Assembly: GCA_963678485.1 (NCBI GenBank)
Contig: OY782882.1
Span: forward strand, 496,001-560,000
Direction: 5' to 3'
DNA from: CALGYY01 sp963678485
GTDB lineage: Bacteria; Bacteroidota; Bacteroidia; Bacteroidales; CAIWKO01
Length of the DNA: 64,000 nt
This document shows positions 17,565 through 25,554 of the stretch, in pieces. The position numbers and the translations under genes were made by a program. The first letter of the stretch is position 1, and every line of letters starts with the position of its first letter. The notes under the pieces are model-generated. The model was given only the letters and a program-made list of their open reading frames with translations, ran no database searches and was not told where the DNA came from.

Positions 17565-18224
17565 TTAATTATTCGGGTAACCCGATTGTATCCACAATAT
17601 TGCCTTGCGTATATTGCACTGATTCATTTTTCCTGATGGCGGCATTGGTTGAGCACCAGTGTAATTTATATTATCCATCAATTTTGTAGCGTTGGTTGTC
17701 AGGTAGGTACTTAAAGCAGAGTAACCATCAAGATTCACCGTTGATCCCGAATTGTGGCAACCCACGCAATTAGTATTAAACACTGGCTGAACCGATGCAC
17801 TATAAGTAACACTGGCTGTATCACAGCTCACATTGCTTAAATCACAATTGGTTGTATTCTCAGCACCTGTTTCAATCCACGAACGAATTAAGGTGAGCGA
17901 ATAATCATCAATTTTTCCAGAAGGTGGCATTAGCTCCTCTCCACCATTCATTGATCGATATACTTTGCTCTGTAAGGGGTTTCCCGGATTAATGCCTGCG
18001 TTCATGATATTGTTATAATCAGTCAGGATGATACCTTCCCTGCCTGTTTGCGAATCATGACATCCGGTCATCGCGCAACGTGACTGAAATATGGGGAGAA
18101 TTTGTGATTCAAAACATACTGATTGAACAACCGGATCATGCTTGCACGAGAGTGTAGTGAGTACAAATATTAACATTGCACTTCCGGAAATCAGAATAAA
18201 AAAACGAATGTTCTTCCTTATCAT
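17565..18224 (-). CDS. Diheme cytochrome-like lipoprotein
   Basis: 219 residues, lipoprotein signal ending TTLSC (Cys near residue 27). Two haem motifs: RCAMTGCHDS (CX4CH, near residue 50) and NCVGCHNS (CXXCH, near residue 153). Both are followed by a MPPSGK segment whose Met could be a distal haem ligand, so the protein is two PSCyt1-like cytochrome c modules in tandem. First gene of the five-gene operon; a Crp/Fnr regulator is divergent. Likely tethered to a membrane on the periplasmic side. Confidence 0.78.
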   Translation of the reverse strand: MIRKNIRFFILISGSAMLIFVLTTLSCKHDPVVQSVCFESQILPIFQSRCAMTGCHDSQTGREGIILTDYNNIMNAGINPGNPLQSKVYRSMNGGEELMPPSGKIDDYSLTLIRSWIETGAENTTNCDLSNVSCDTASVTYSASVQPVFNTNCVGCHNSGSTVNLDGYSALSTYLTTNATKLMDNINYTGAQPMPPSGKMNQCNIRKAILWIQSGYPNN

Positions 18225-18323
18225 ATGTCTTAAATTATATGGCCTTCATTAAATCTGGTATAAAAGTACGGATTTATTCAATCGATTCTAATCATCAGTT
18301 ATAAAATAAAATCAGTGAATTTA

Positions 18324-18337
18324 TTGATTTATGTCAG
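18324..18337. promoter_or_regulatory. FNR-box-like site between cytochrome operon and Crp/Fnr gene
   Basis: TTGAT-TTAT-GTCAG: the left half matches the FNR consensus TTGAT-N4-ATCAA, the right half matches three of five. It lies 33 bp before the regulator's ATG and 100 bp before the operon. Suggestive only. Confidence 0.25.
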
Positions 18338-18370
18338 TTTCTTTATATATTTATTGCCAAATTTGTACAA

Positions 18371-19060
18371 ATGAACCAGACCATCAAACCTTGTAACTGC
18401 AAAGATTGTTTAGAACGATGCGAATTTTTCATCCGACTTTCTCAAGAAGAACTCGACAAAGTCAACACGCTCAAAGAGGCCGTCAAGTATCGCAAAGGGG
18501 AAGTCATATTAAAAAAGGGTGCATATAACCCCTATCTCCTTTTAATCTCCTCAGGCATTGTAAAGGTAATGATAGAGGCCGACAATGACAAGCGTTTTAT
18601 CATGGAACTGTTGGGTCCACACAATATGATCACAGGTAATGTTTTCAGTAGCAATGTAAGTAATTATACTGTAGTTGCATTAACAGATGTTGTGGTTTGC
18701 CACCTCATTGTGCAACCATTCATTGAATTGATGGAGGAAAATGGCCGCTTCACAACGGATTTACTTAAATACATGAATAAGCATGGTAGCGACCGTTTCC
18801 GGAGATTGAAAAGTATCACATTAAAGCAATCCAGGGGAAAAGTTGCCGATGTGATTTTGTATATTGTAAATCTTCCAACGGGAAATGACATTTTCAAATC
18901 GCTAACGCGAAAAGACCTTGCTGAAATGGCCAATATCTCTATGGAAAATGCAATCCGTACCTTACGTGAGTTTGCTGACGAGAAACTCATCCTTATGGAT
19001 AAAAAGGACATTCGTGTAATTGATTCTGATGCCTTGGCCAGAATCAGTCAGATAGGCTAA
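18371..19060 (+). CDS. Crp/Fnr-family transcriptional regulator with FNR-like cysteines
   Basis: 229 residues. N-terminal cysteines at 8, 10, 13 and 17 and a further Cys at 110 precede or lie in a cyclic-nucleotide-binding beta-roll (KGEVILKKGAYNPYLLLISSGIV). The helix-turn-helix is KSLTRKDLAEMANISMENAIRTL. In E. coli FNR the 4Fe-4S ligands are C20, C23, C29 and C122; the gap from the last N-terminal Cys to the internal one is 93 in both proteins. This suggests an oxygen or redox sensor, though Bacteroidota members often have N-terminal cysteines of unproven role. Divergent from the cytochrome operon; overlaps the rnfA end by 4 bp. Confidence 0.85.
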   Translation: MNQTIKPCNCKDCLERCEFFIRLSQEELDKVNTLKEAVKYRKGEVILKKGAYNPYLLLISSGIVKVMIEADNDKRFIMELLGPHNMITGNVFSSNVSNYTVVALTDVVVCHLIVQPFIELMEENGRFTTDLLKYMNKHGSDRFRRLKSITLKQSRGKVADVILYIVNLPTGNDIFKSLTRKDLAEMANISMENAIRTLREFADEKLILMDKKDIRVIDSDALARISQIG

Positions 19061-19635
19061 AGCTTCACTAATCCCGCAAAGCCCATAAAGGCTAATGATA
19101 ACAATCCAGCAGTGACTAAGGCTATTGGAAATCCTTTCATTCCTTTGGGATACTGTGTAAGCTCAAGCTGCTCGCGGATTCCCGCCATGAGTATTAATGC
19201 GAGTGTAAATCCAACTGCAGTGGACGCAGCATATACAACACTATAAACAAGACTGTACTCTTTCTGCACAGCCAATATTGCAATCCCTAAAACTGCGCAA
19301 TTGGTGGTAATCAGTGGCAAATATATTCCCAACGCCTGATATAATGCAGGACTGGCTTTCTTCAAAACAATTTCCACAATCTGCACAAGACCAGCAATAA
19401 CAAGGATAAAGGTGATGGTCTGCATAAATTCCACTCCTAATGGGTTGAGAACATACATTTGAATCAGATACGTCACTAGATTAGCTAAAGACATTACGAA
19501 AATTACCGCACCCCCCATTCCTAGGGCTGTAGATGTTTTTTGTGAAACTCCTAAAAATGGGCATATACCAAGAAACTGGGCCAATACAACATTGTTGACC
19601 AGCAGTGCAAGTATTATAATATTAACAAGTTCCAT
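19057..19635 (-). CDS. rnfA: Rnf electron transport complex subunit A
   Basis: 192 residues, six hydrophobic segments, with the RnfA signatures NNVVLAQFLGICPFLGVS near the start and PLITTNCAVLGIA in the middle. RnfA and RnfE are homologous membrane subunits that face opposite ways. The last gene of the rnfBCDGEA operon; its stop overlaps the end of the convergent Crp/Fnr gene by 4 bp, with no room for a terminator between them. Confidence 0.95.
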   Translation of the reverse strand: MELVNIIILALLVNNVVLAQFLGICPFLGVSQKTSTALGMGGAVIFVMSLANLVTYLIQMYVLNPLGVEFMQTITFILVIAGLVQIVEIVLKKASPALYQALGIYLPLITTNCAVLGIAILAVQKEYSLVYSVVYAASTAVGFTLALILMAGIREQLELTQYPKGMKGFPIALVTAGLLSLAFMGFAGLVKL

Positions 19636-19661
19636 ATATTTTTAATTTAAATATAACAATA

Positions 19662-20258
19662 TCATATTTTATTCTTCGCCTTAATACGATTTATAAGGGC
19701 TATAAGATAACCATACGTTATAAAAGCCCCTGGAGGCATTATAAAAATCAGGATGGTTTTTGTTTGTTCCGAAACAAATTTAATATCGAAAATAGCACCA
19801 CTGCCCAGAATCTCTCGGATAGCCCCCATCAGCGTAATCGCAAGTGTGAAGCCGATACCCATTCCAATACCATCTAAAATTGCAGGAATAATTTTATTCT
19901 TTTGAGCAAAGGCTTCTGCTCGTCCTAAAATTATACAGTTGACAACAATCAAGGGAATGAACACTCCCAGTGCTTTGTACAAATCCGGAACATATGCCTG
20001 CATCACAAGATCAACAATGGTGACAAAGGTAGCAATCACAACAATGAAGGCAGGAATACGCACTTTATCGGGAATCACGTTTTTTAATGCAGCAATCAAC
20101 AGATTAGAGAAAATCAACACAAAAGTCGTAGCGGCACCCATTCCCAAACCATTCACTGCAGAAGTTGTCACAGCCAGTGCGGGACAAGTCCCAAGAACAA
20201 GCACAAAAGTTGGATTTTCTTTCAGGAGTCCATTCGTCAAATACTTTAGCATACTCAT
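19662..20258 (-). CDS. rnfE: Rnf electron transport complex subunit E
   Basis: 198 residues, multiple membrane segments. Signatures: LKENPTFVLVLGTCPALAV at the start, PLIVVNCIILGRAEAFA in the middle (compare RnfA PLITTNCAVLG) and MPPGAFITYGYLIALINR at the end. Its start overlaps rnfG by 4 bp, so translation is coupled. Confidence 0.95.
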   Translation of the reverse strand: MSMLKYLTNGLLKENPTFVLVLGTCPALAVTTSAVNGLGMGAATTFVLIFSNLLIAALKNVIPDKVRIPAFIVVIATFVTIVDLVMQAYVPDLYKALGVFIPLIVVNCIILGRAEAFAQKNKIIPAILDGIGMGIGFTLAITLMGAIREILGSGAIFDIKFVSEQTKTILIFIMPPGAFITYGYLIALINRIKAKNKI

Positions 20259-21301
20259 TTTGCACCTCCTTTCATTACGGCCTTGTAGGCATTCTCAATT
20301 GCTTTGCAAGCTGCCCTAGATGAGATGGTGCTTCCACTTATAGCATCAACATCGCCACCATCATCGGCAACCAGAATATTGAAAGTAGCGAGATTCTTTC
20401 CTTTGAACTGACCAAGAAATTCATCGTCACAAATCATCGATCCACGCCCCTTGGTTTCTTTCTGACTAAGTACTGTAAGATTATTAATGGTTCCATCAGG
20501 TATAAAACCTACTAATATCCAAATAGGCTCTGTATCATTATATCCCATAGCAAACGATTTCACAGCATACCCGGTCACCTTCTCTCCTTTTTTTCCAACA
20601 AACACATCGAGACCGTCTATTTGTTGCACTTCCGATAATGGATCATTACTAAATGAGGGCATGACCTGCTTAAGGGGTTCCGCAGAAGTCAGTTCGAAAG
20701 CAGCCACAGTTGTCCCTGCACTGCTATCAGCACTACCGTTTGCTTGTTTGTACATATCAATTGCGCGCTGCAGAGCATTGCAATAGGCACGGGAAGAAAT
20801 GGTGGCTGCAGTAATTGCATCGACATCACCACCATCCTTTTTTACCAGTAACTTAAATTCTTTTGTATTCTTGCCTTCAAACTGGTTCCTGAATGTCGGC
20901 TCTTTCATCAGCGTTCCAAGTCCGGGTGTTTCTTTTTGTTCCAGCACTTCAGTTTTGTAGATAGATCCATCAGGAAGCAGACCCACCATAATACTAATAT
21001 AGCCTCCAAATCCGCGCTGGGAAAATGTTTTCACTGCGGTACCTACTAATGTACCATCCATTTTAGCCGGAAAGAAATAAACGGTATCTTTTCCCTCTGC
21101 AACTTTGTAAACTTCAGTCACAGGATCATTATTAAAGGCTGGGACTACCCTTGCAATCGCATCAACGACTTTTTGTGCGTTTGCCTTTTGAATGGGTTCT
21201 TTAGTGCTTGTGTAAACAAAGCCCAAAGCTCCTGCCATCACCAGAGAAATCAAGGTGAGCGACAATATCATATTCGGCAATGTAGATTTTATTTTAGCCA
21301 T
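20255..21301 (-). CDS. rnfG: Rnf complex subunit G with two tandem FMN-binding domains
   Basis: 348 residues against about 180-220 usually. One N-terminal membrane segment (residues 10-30) is followed by two copies of the FMN-binding domain. Copy 1 covers about 52-177 and ends GGDVDAITAATISSRA; copy 2 covers about 212-335 and ends GGDVDAISGSTISSRA. The predicted flavin-linked threonines are T167 and T325. Both sites vary from the usual S/T-G-A-T: the first reads TAAT, the second SGST. The copies align along their length, for example ILEQKET/LSQKET-type and VVPAFNNDP/VMPSFSNDP pairs, so this is an internal duplication. Overlaps rnfD by 8 bp. The enzyme that attaches FMN (ApbE) is not in the window. 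Confidence 0.9.
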   Translation of the reverse strand: MAKIKSTLPNMILSLTLISLVMAGALGFVYTSTKEPIQKANAQKVVDAIARVVPAFNNDPVTEVYKVAEGKDTVYFFPAKMDGTLVGTAVKTFSQRGFGGYISIMVGLLPDGSIYKTEVLEQKETPGLGTLMKEPTFRNQFEGKNTKEFKLLVKKDGGDVDAITAATISSRAYCNALQRAIDMYKQANGSADSSAGTTVAAFELTSAEPLKQVMPSFSNDPLSEVQQIDGLDVFVGKKGEKVTGYAVKSFAMGYNDTEPIWILVGFIPDGTINNLTVLSQKETKGRGSMICDDEFLGQFKGKNLATFNILVADDGGDVDAISGSTISSRAACKAIENAYKAVMKGGAK

Positions 21302-22292
21302 TTTTTACAACCTCCCCAAAAGTTTTTGGTTTGAACCCCTTGTTAATTAAGGGCACCACAGCATTCATTATAAGGATGGCAAAGGAAACACCTTCAGGGT
21401 AAGCTCCCCAAACCCTTATCAACACTGTAAGCAAGCCACATCCAACACCAAATACTAGTTGTCCTGACTTGGTCATTGGAGAGGTCACCATATCGGTTGC
21501 CATGAAAAACGCCCCCAGCATTAATCCTCCGGCTAATAAATGAAACAAAGGATTGACGTACATTTCAGGATCAATTAAATACAATATTCCTGTAAATGCC
21601 ACCACTGTTCCTATAAAGCTAAAGGGAATATGCCACGAAATAATGCGTTTAATTAAAAGAAATAATCCCCCGACAAGAATAGCCAGTGCAGATACTTCGC
21701 CCAGAGATCCACCAATGCCTCCAATAAACATATCGAAATATGATGGAACATTGCCCATAAGTTGCGTCATGCTGTCGCCCTTCAGTATCCCTTCTTTAAT
21801 AATTCCCAACGAAGTCGGTCCTGATATCGCGTCAGTAAGTACCATTCTGTTTACCTCAGGAAGTGGCCAAGTGGTCATATCCACCGGAAATGAAATCAAC
21901 AAAAATACTCGAGCAATAAGCGCCGGATTGAATGGGTTTTTGCCCAGTCCCCCGAAGGTCATTTTTGCAACTCCAATAGCGACCATTGCTCCAATCACAA
22001 TTTGCCACAAAGGCAAATTACTGGGAACATTAAATGCCAGCAATATTCCAGTAATTATAGCAGATCCATCAGTAATGGTTAATGGTCCCTTTAATAAAAA
22101 ACGCTGTATCAGGAATTCAAATAATAGACATGCAGCGACAGAGGTAAGTGTGATGAGTATTGCACCAATTCCAAAATACCAGAAGGATACCAGCATGGCT
22201 GGCAGCATAGCCAGCACAACGAACCACATAATTTTCTTTACGCTCTGTGGTGCGTGAATATGAGGAGAACCGGATATTTTAAATAAATTCAT
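21294..22292 (-). CDS. rnfD: Rnf electron transport complex subunit D
   Basis: 332 residues, integral membrane. NqrB/RnfD signatures: SVKKIMWFVVLAMLPAM, the LTITDGSAIITGILLAF segment, GKNPFNPALIARVFLL, and the FMN-site region with TDAISGPTSLGI. The D subunit carries a covalent FMN and riboflavin in studied Rnf complexes and lies in the ion path. Start and stop are tightly packed with rnfC and rnfG. Confidence 0.95.
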   Translation of the reverse strand: MNLFKISGSPHIHAPQSVKKIMWFVVLAMLPAMLVSFWYFGIGAILITLTSVAACLLFEFLIQRFLLKGPLTITDGSAIITGILLAFNVPSNLPLWQIVIGAMVAIGVAKMTFGGLGKNPFNPALIARVFLLISFPVDMTTWPLPEVNRMVLTDAISGPTSLGIIKEGILKGDSMTQLMGNVPSYFDMFIGGIGGSLGEVSALAILVGGLFLLIKRIISWHIPFSFIGTVVAFTGILYLIDPEMYVNPLFHLLAGGLMLGAFFMATDMVTSPMTKSGQLVFGVGCGLLTVLIRVWGAYPEGVSFAILIMNAVVPLINKGFKPKTFGEVVKNG

Positions 22293-22298
22293 AGTTCT

Positions 22299-23636
22299 TT
22301 AATTGTTTTTACGTGAACGGATGATTTGCCCAATTTTAGATTTCCCAACTCTTATCTGATCAAGTAAGGGACGTCCCGAAGGGCAGGTATAATGGCATGA
22401 TCCGCATTCGATACAATCCATTACTCTTGAATGCTCAGCTAATTCAAGGTTTTCTGTTTCAACTGCAGATGCCAGAAGATAAGCGGGCAGACCCATCGGA
22501 CACACAGTAATACAGCGACCACAGCGAATACAATTGACTTCTGGAATTCGGATTGAATCCTTTTCAGACATCACCACCACTCCCGACATGCCTTTAACTA
22601 CGGGAACTTCCAATGAACTCAGTGCTTTTCCCATCATGGGACCACCGCTTATTACTTTACCGGAATTATCAGGTAAGCCACCCGCATGCTCAATGAGCAT
22701 ACTAACAGGCACGCCAATGCGAGCAAGAAAATTAGATGGTTTTTTAACTTCTTTACCAGTAACGGTAACAACACGCTCAAAAAGGGGTTTATTTTTTTGA
22801 ACGGCTTCATAAACAGCAAGCGCAGTTCCTACATTGTGAACAACTGCACCAACATCAACAGGAAGCTTTCCAGAGGGTACTTCGCGACCAGTAATAGCTT
22901 TGATAAGTTGTTTTTCGCCACCCTGCGGATATTTAACTTTTAATCCGCAAACCTCGATACCATCGAAACTAGCAGATAGTTTTTGAAGTTGCGCAATAGC
23001 CTCCGCTTTGTTATTTTCAACGCCGATAATAGCACGCTTCACATCCAAGGCTTTCATCAGAATGGAGATACCAACCATCAACTCCTCACTTCTTTCGAGC
23101 ATTACCCGATGGTCGGCAGTTAAATATGGTTCGCACTCAACACCATTAATTAAAAGCACCTCCACTCTTTTCCCAGCAGGCACTAATAATTTTACATGCG
23201 ACGGAAAGTTAGCTCCTCCCATACCAACAATGCCACTATCCTGAATTCGCTTTATAATTTCATCTTTAGTGAGAGAAATTTCTCTTTTCACTTCTTTACT
23301 TCGATCAATTGACGATAACCATTCATCACCTTCTACATCAATAACGACAGATAAACGCTCGTATCCTGAAGAATCAGTCACTTCGGTTATTTTATTTACT
23401 GTCCCGGAAACAGAAGAATGAACATTCGCTGAAATAAAAGCTTCACCACGTGCGATTAACTGACCAACCAATACTTTATCACCCTTTTCTATTACAGGAA
23501 CAGCGGCAGCACCTAACACCTGCGAAAGTGGAATAGTTACAATGCCTGGAAGTGGAAGTACTTCAATCGGAACTTCTGCTGACAGCTTATGCTCCAATGG
23601 ATGCACTCCACCTTTTCTGAATGTTTTTAGTTTCAT
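22299..23636 (-). CDS. rnfC: Rnf electron transport complex subunit C
   Basis: 445 residues from ATG 23636 (MKLKTFRKGGVHP, the usual RnfC opening); a frame to 23675 would add 13 residues without family support. Contains the NADH/FMN-binding GIVGMGGANFPSHVK and GVECEPYLTADHR segments, and two C-terminal ferredoxin-type cysteine sets, NCIRCGRCITVCPMGL and ECGSCHYTCPSGRPL. RnfC oxidises or reduces NAD(H) on the cytoplasmic side. It follows rnfB by about 95 bp. Confidence 0.95.
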   Translation of the reverse strand: MKLKTFRKGGVHPLEHKLSAEVPIEVLPLPGIVTIPLSQVLGAAAVPVIEKGDKVLVGQLIARGEAFISANVHSSVSGTVNKITEVTDSSGYERLSVVIDVEGDEWLSSIDRSKEVKREISLTKDEIIKRIQDSGIVGMGGANFPSHVKLLVPAGKRVEVLLINGVECEPYLTADHRVMLERSEELMVGISILMKALDVKRAIIGVENNKAEAIAQLQKLSASFDGIEVCGLKVKYPQGGEKQLIKAITGREVPSGKLPVDVGAVVHNVGTALAVYEAVQKNKPLFERVVTVTGKEVKKPSNFLARIGVPVSMLIEHAGGLPDNSGKVISGGPMMGKALSSLEVPVVKGMSGVVVMSEKDSIRIPEVNCIRCGRCITVCPMGLPAYLLASAVETENLELAEHSRVMDCIECGSCHYTCPSGRPLLDQIRVGKSKIGQIIRSRKNN

Positions 23637-23731
23637 AATATGTCTAGTTTCAGATAGCCATTTATTTTGCTTCAAAAAATGCGCATCTTAAAAATACTGA
23701 ACGGACTAAATCTTTGACTAACAATATCAAT

Positions 23732-24595
23732 TTAGTTATCAAAATTTAGCTCGACAATACTCTTGGTCGGGCATACAGGATAACATTTGCGGCACAGTGT
23801 ACACTTATCAGGGTCGATATATGCCAGATTGTTCTCCATAGTAATTGCATCAAAAGCGCAAACCTTTGGACATGCACCACACCCAATGCAAGCAACGCTG
23901 CAATTTTTTCTAGCTGAGCCGCCCTTTTCATTATTTACACAACTGACAAACACCCTGTGGTTTTCAATACCTCTTTTACGCAATTCAATAATATTGCGAG
24001 GACAGACCTTTACACAAGCACCACAGCTCACACATTTATCTTCTAACACAATGGGCAAACCAGTAGTCAAATCCATTTCCATTGCATCGAACCTGCACGA
24101 CACGACACAATCGCCGAGTCCAAGACATGCATGTGGACACCCACTTTCGCCTGCGAACAGGCTATGCGCGAAGTGGCAATTGGAAGCACCCTCGTAGATA
24201 ATTTTTCGGGGTGCATTGGCATGACTGCCATTGCATCGAATTACTGCAATTGAAGGATCTTTTTCTATAGCCAAGACACCAATTAAAGCACTGATTTCTC
24301 TAACTGTGGCATTACCTCCAACAGGGCAATTAAGTCGTTCGAAATTCTTTTCTTTTACAATGGCCTCAGCAAAATTTCGGCATCCGGCCAAACCACAAGC
24401 ACCACAATTTGCTCCTGGCAACATAGCTTGCACCTTGTCAATCAAGGGATCTTCAACCACCTTGAACTTCATTTCTACCAAAAAAATAATTGCTGCAAAA
24501 AAAATTGCTGTGCCGCATAGAGCAATTACTGCGTATAAGATAACTGTATTCAAAATAACAGAGATTTCGTTTATTGTGAGTTCAAAATTAAGCAA
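23732..24595 (-). CDS. rnfB: Rnf electron transport complex subunit B
   Basis: 287 residues if started at TTG 24595; TTG 24553 gives 273 residues (MNTVILYAVIAL) and looks more like other RnfB starts. No ATG gives a full N-terminal membrane helix. After the helix comes the 4Fe-4S motif ANCGACGLAGCRNFAEAI with a later Cys, then ferredoxin sets at CVSCGACVKVC, CIGCGACPKVC and CTLCRKCYPVC. RnfB takes electrons from ferredoxin. First gene of the operon. The rare start codon may keep its translation low, or the start is misread. Confidence 0.93.
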   Translation of the reverse strand: MLNFELTINEISVILNTVILYAVIALCGTAIFFAAIIFLVEMKFKVVEDPLIDKVQAMLPGANCGACGLAGCRNFAEAIVKEKNFERLNCPVGGNATVREISALIGVLAIEKDPSIAVIRCNGSHANAPRKIIYEGASNCHFAHSLFAGESGCPHACLGLGDCVVSCRFDAMEMDLTTGLPIVLEDKCVSCGACVKVCPRNIIELRKRGIENHRVFVSCVNNEKGGSARKNCSVACIGCGACPKVCAFDAITMENNLAYIDPDKCTLCRKCYPVCPTKSIVELNFDN

Positions 24596-24611
24596 TTTAA
24601 AATAACTGATT
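24596..24611. other. Start of a 506-bp gene-poor spacer (24596-25101)
   Basis: Between rnfB and the CoA-binding gene there is no convincing long gene. The spacer holds, in order, a 7-bp palindrome, one possible short frame, a GC-rich palindromic island and a good promoter at its right end, each listed separately. Confidence 0.6.
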
Positions 24612-24628
24612 ATTGTTCGGTGAACAAT
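24612..24628. promoter_or_regulatory. Palindrome upstream of rnfB, candidate operator
   Basis: ATTGTTC-GGT-GAACAAT, a perfect 7+7 inverted repeat with a 3-bp spacer, 17 bp before the first possible rnfB start. Length and shape fit a dimeric regulator site. It does not match an FNR or Crp consensus. Confidence 0.4.
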
Positions 24629-24680
24629 CTGTAGCTAGTAAGCAATTGATTTGGTAATGATTGATATAAAAAATCACATT

Positions 24681-24782
24681 ATGACAGATATACTAAAATG
24701 CCTTAACAACGAATGTTTGCCGCTTCAAATGCGGGATATGGATCTGATTGGAAAATATTGTAACGTTCATTTGAAGAAATAA
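24681..24782 (+). CDS. Possible 33-residue peptide with three cysteines
   Basis: ATG to TAA reads MTDILKCLNNECLPLQMRDM and ends CNVHLKK. It contains cysteines at 7, 12 and 27. No signal peptide, known motif or strong promoter is visible, and the frame is short enough to occur by chance. It is noted because it is the only start-to-stop frame of its kind in the spacer and is free of the palindromes on its right. Confidence 0.2.
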   Translation: MTDILKCLNNECLPLQMRDMDLIGKYCNVHLKK

Positions 24783-24840
24783 GCAATCACTCTATACAAG
24801 GAAAAACAAAAGTAGTTTCTTAATTGTTATTCAGTAAATC

Positions 24841-24990
24841 ACGGGTATGAACCCCGGGGCAAGTTGAGTTCACGAAATCCCGCTCTGCGGGGCCCCGGCC
24901 CCAACATTCCGCCTTAGAAGGGCGGGGTATTATACCCTCCGCCGTTGGCGGGATTGTTCGCATAAGGCATTTAAATCGCCTTCGGCTTTT
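24841..24990. repeat. GC-rich palindromic island
   Basis: A block of nested inverted repeats in otherwise AT-rich DNA. AATCCCGC (24876-24883) pairs with GCGGGATT (24948-24955). Inside it CCGCCTT (24909) pairs with AAGGGCGG (24918) and GGCGGGGTA with TACCCTCCGCC. A further TCGCCTTCGGC hairpin lies at about 24975. The layout resembles dispersed palindromic intergenic repeats rather than a gene. Confidence 0.5.
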
Positions 24991-25035
24991 AAAAACCAAG
25001 GCTCACGAATAAACTTCGCAATTATTTATAATTGC

Positions 25036-25043
25036 TATCTTTG
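25036..25043 (+). promoter_or_regulatory. Bacteroidota -7 box TATCTTTG
   Basis: Exact TAnnTTTG, about 58 bp before the CoA-binding gene at 25102; a leader of roughly 50 nt is expected. Confidence 0.55.
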
Positions 25044-25101
25044 CAGAGAAAGCAATTAAAGATACAAGTATCAAAATCTCAACATTTAACTATTTACATC
25101 T

Positions 25102-25554
25102 ATGATTACGCAAGCTCAAATTCAATCTTTTTTCAATGAAAAAAGCATAGCAATTTCGGGAGTTTCGAGAAACCCCAAAAAATTCGGATCAATGGCATTT
25201 AAAACCTTAGCCGAGCAGCAGAAATACACACTGTTGCCCATTAACCCGAATGCAGATCAGTTATTCGATACTACATGTTATAAAAGCATAAGCAGTTTGC
25301 CGTCGGATGTCAATGCAATCGTTTTGCTTGCTCCAAAATCACAAACTACGGCTGCTGTCCGCGAAGCTATGGCAAAAGGCATTAAAAACATTTGGATACA
25401 GCAAACAACTGAAACACCGGAAACCATTGAGCTTTCAAAAACTGAGGGTTTCAATATTATTTACGGTAAGTGCATTATGATGTTTGCCAACCCCAAAGGA
25501 TTCCACAAGTTTCACCGCTCCATCATGAAGCTCTTCGGAAAACTCCCCAAGTAA
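25102..25554 (+). CDS. CoA-binding domain protein (YccU-like)
   Basis: 150 residues, a single Rossmann-type CoA-binding domain: IAISGVSRNPKKFGSMAFK (nucleotide loop), LLPINPNADQLFDTTCYKSI, VLLAPKSQTTAAVREA and NIWIQQTTETPETIELSK. It is like the N-terminal domain of succinyl-CoA ligase alpha but lacks the ligase part and its catalytic His. Ends in a short basic tail. The role of these stand-alone proteins is unknown. The disrupted kinase gene starts 60 bp downstream. Confidence 0.85.
   Translation: MITQAQIQSFFNEKSIAISGVSRNPKKFGSMAFKTLAEQQKYTLLPINPNADQLFDTTCYKSISSLPSDVNAIVLLAPKSQTTAAVREAMAKGIKNIWIQQTTETPETIELSKTEGFNIIYGKCIMMFANPKGFHKFHRSIMKLFGKLPK

Noticed and set aside
18324..18337. A certain FNR box
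   Set aside because: Only one half-site matches well; listed as a weak feature and not used as proof of regulation.
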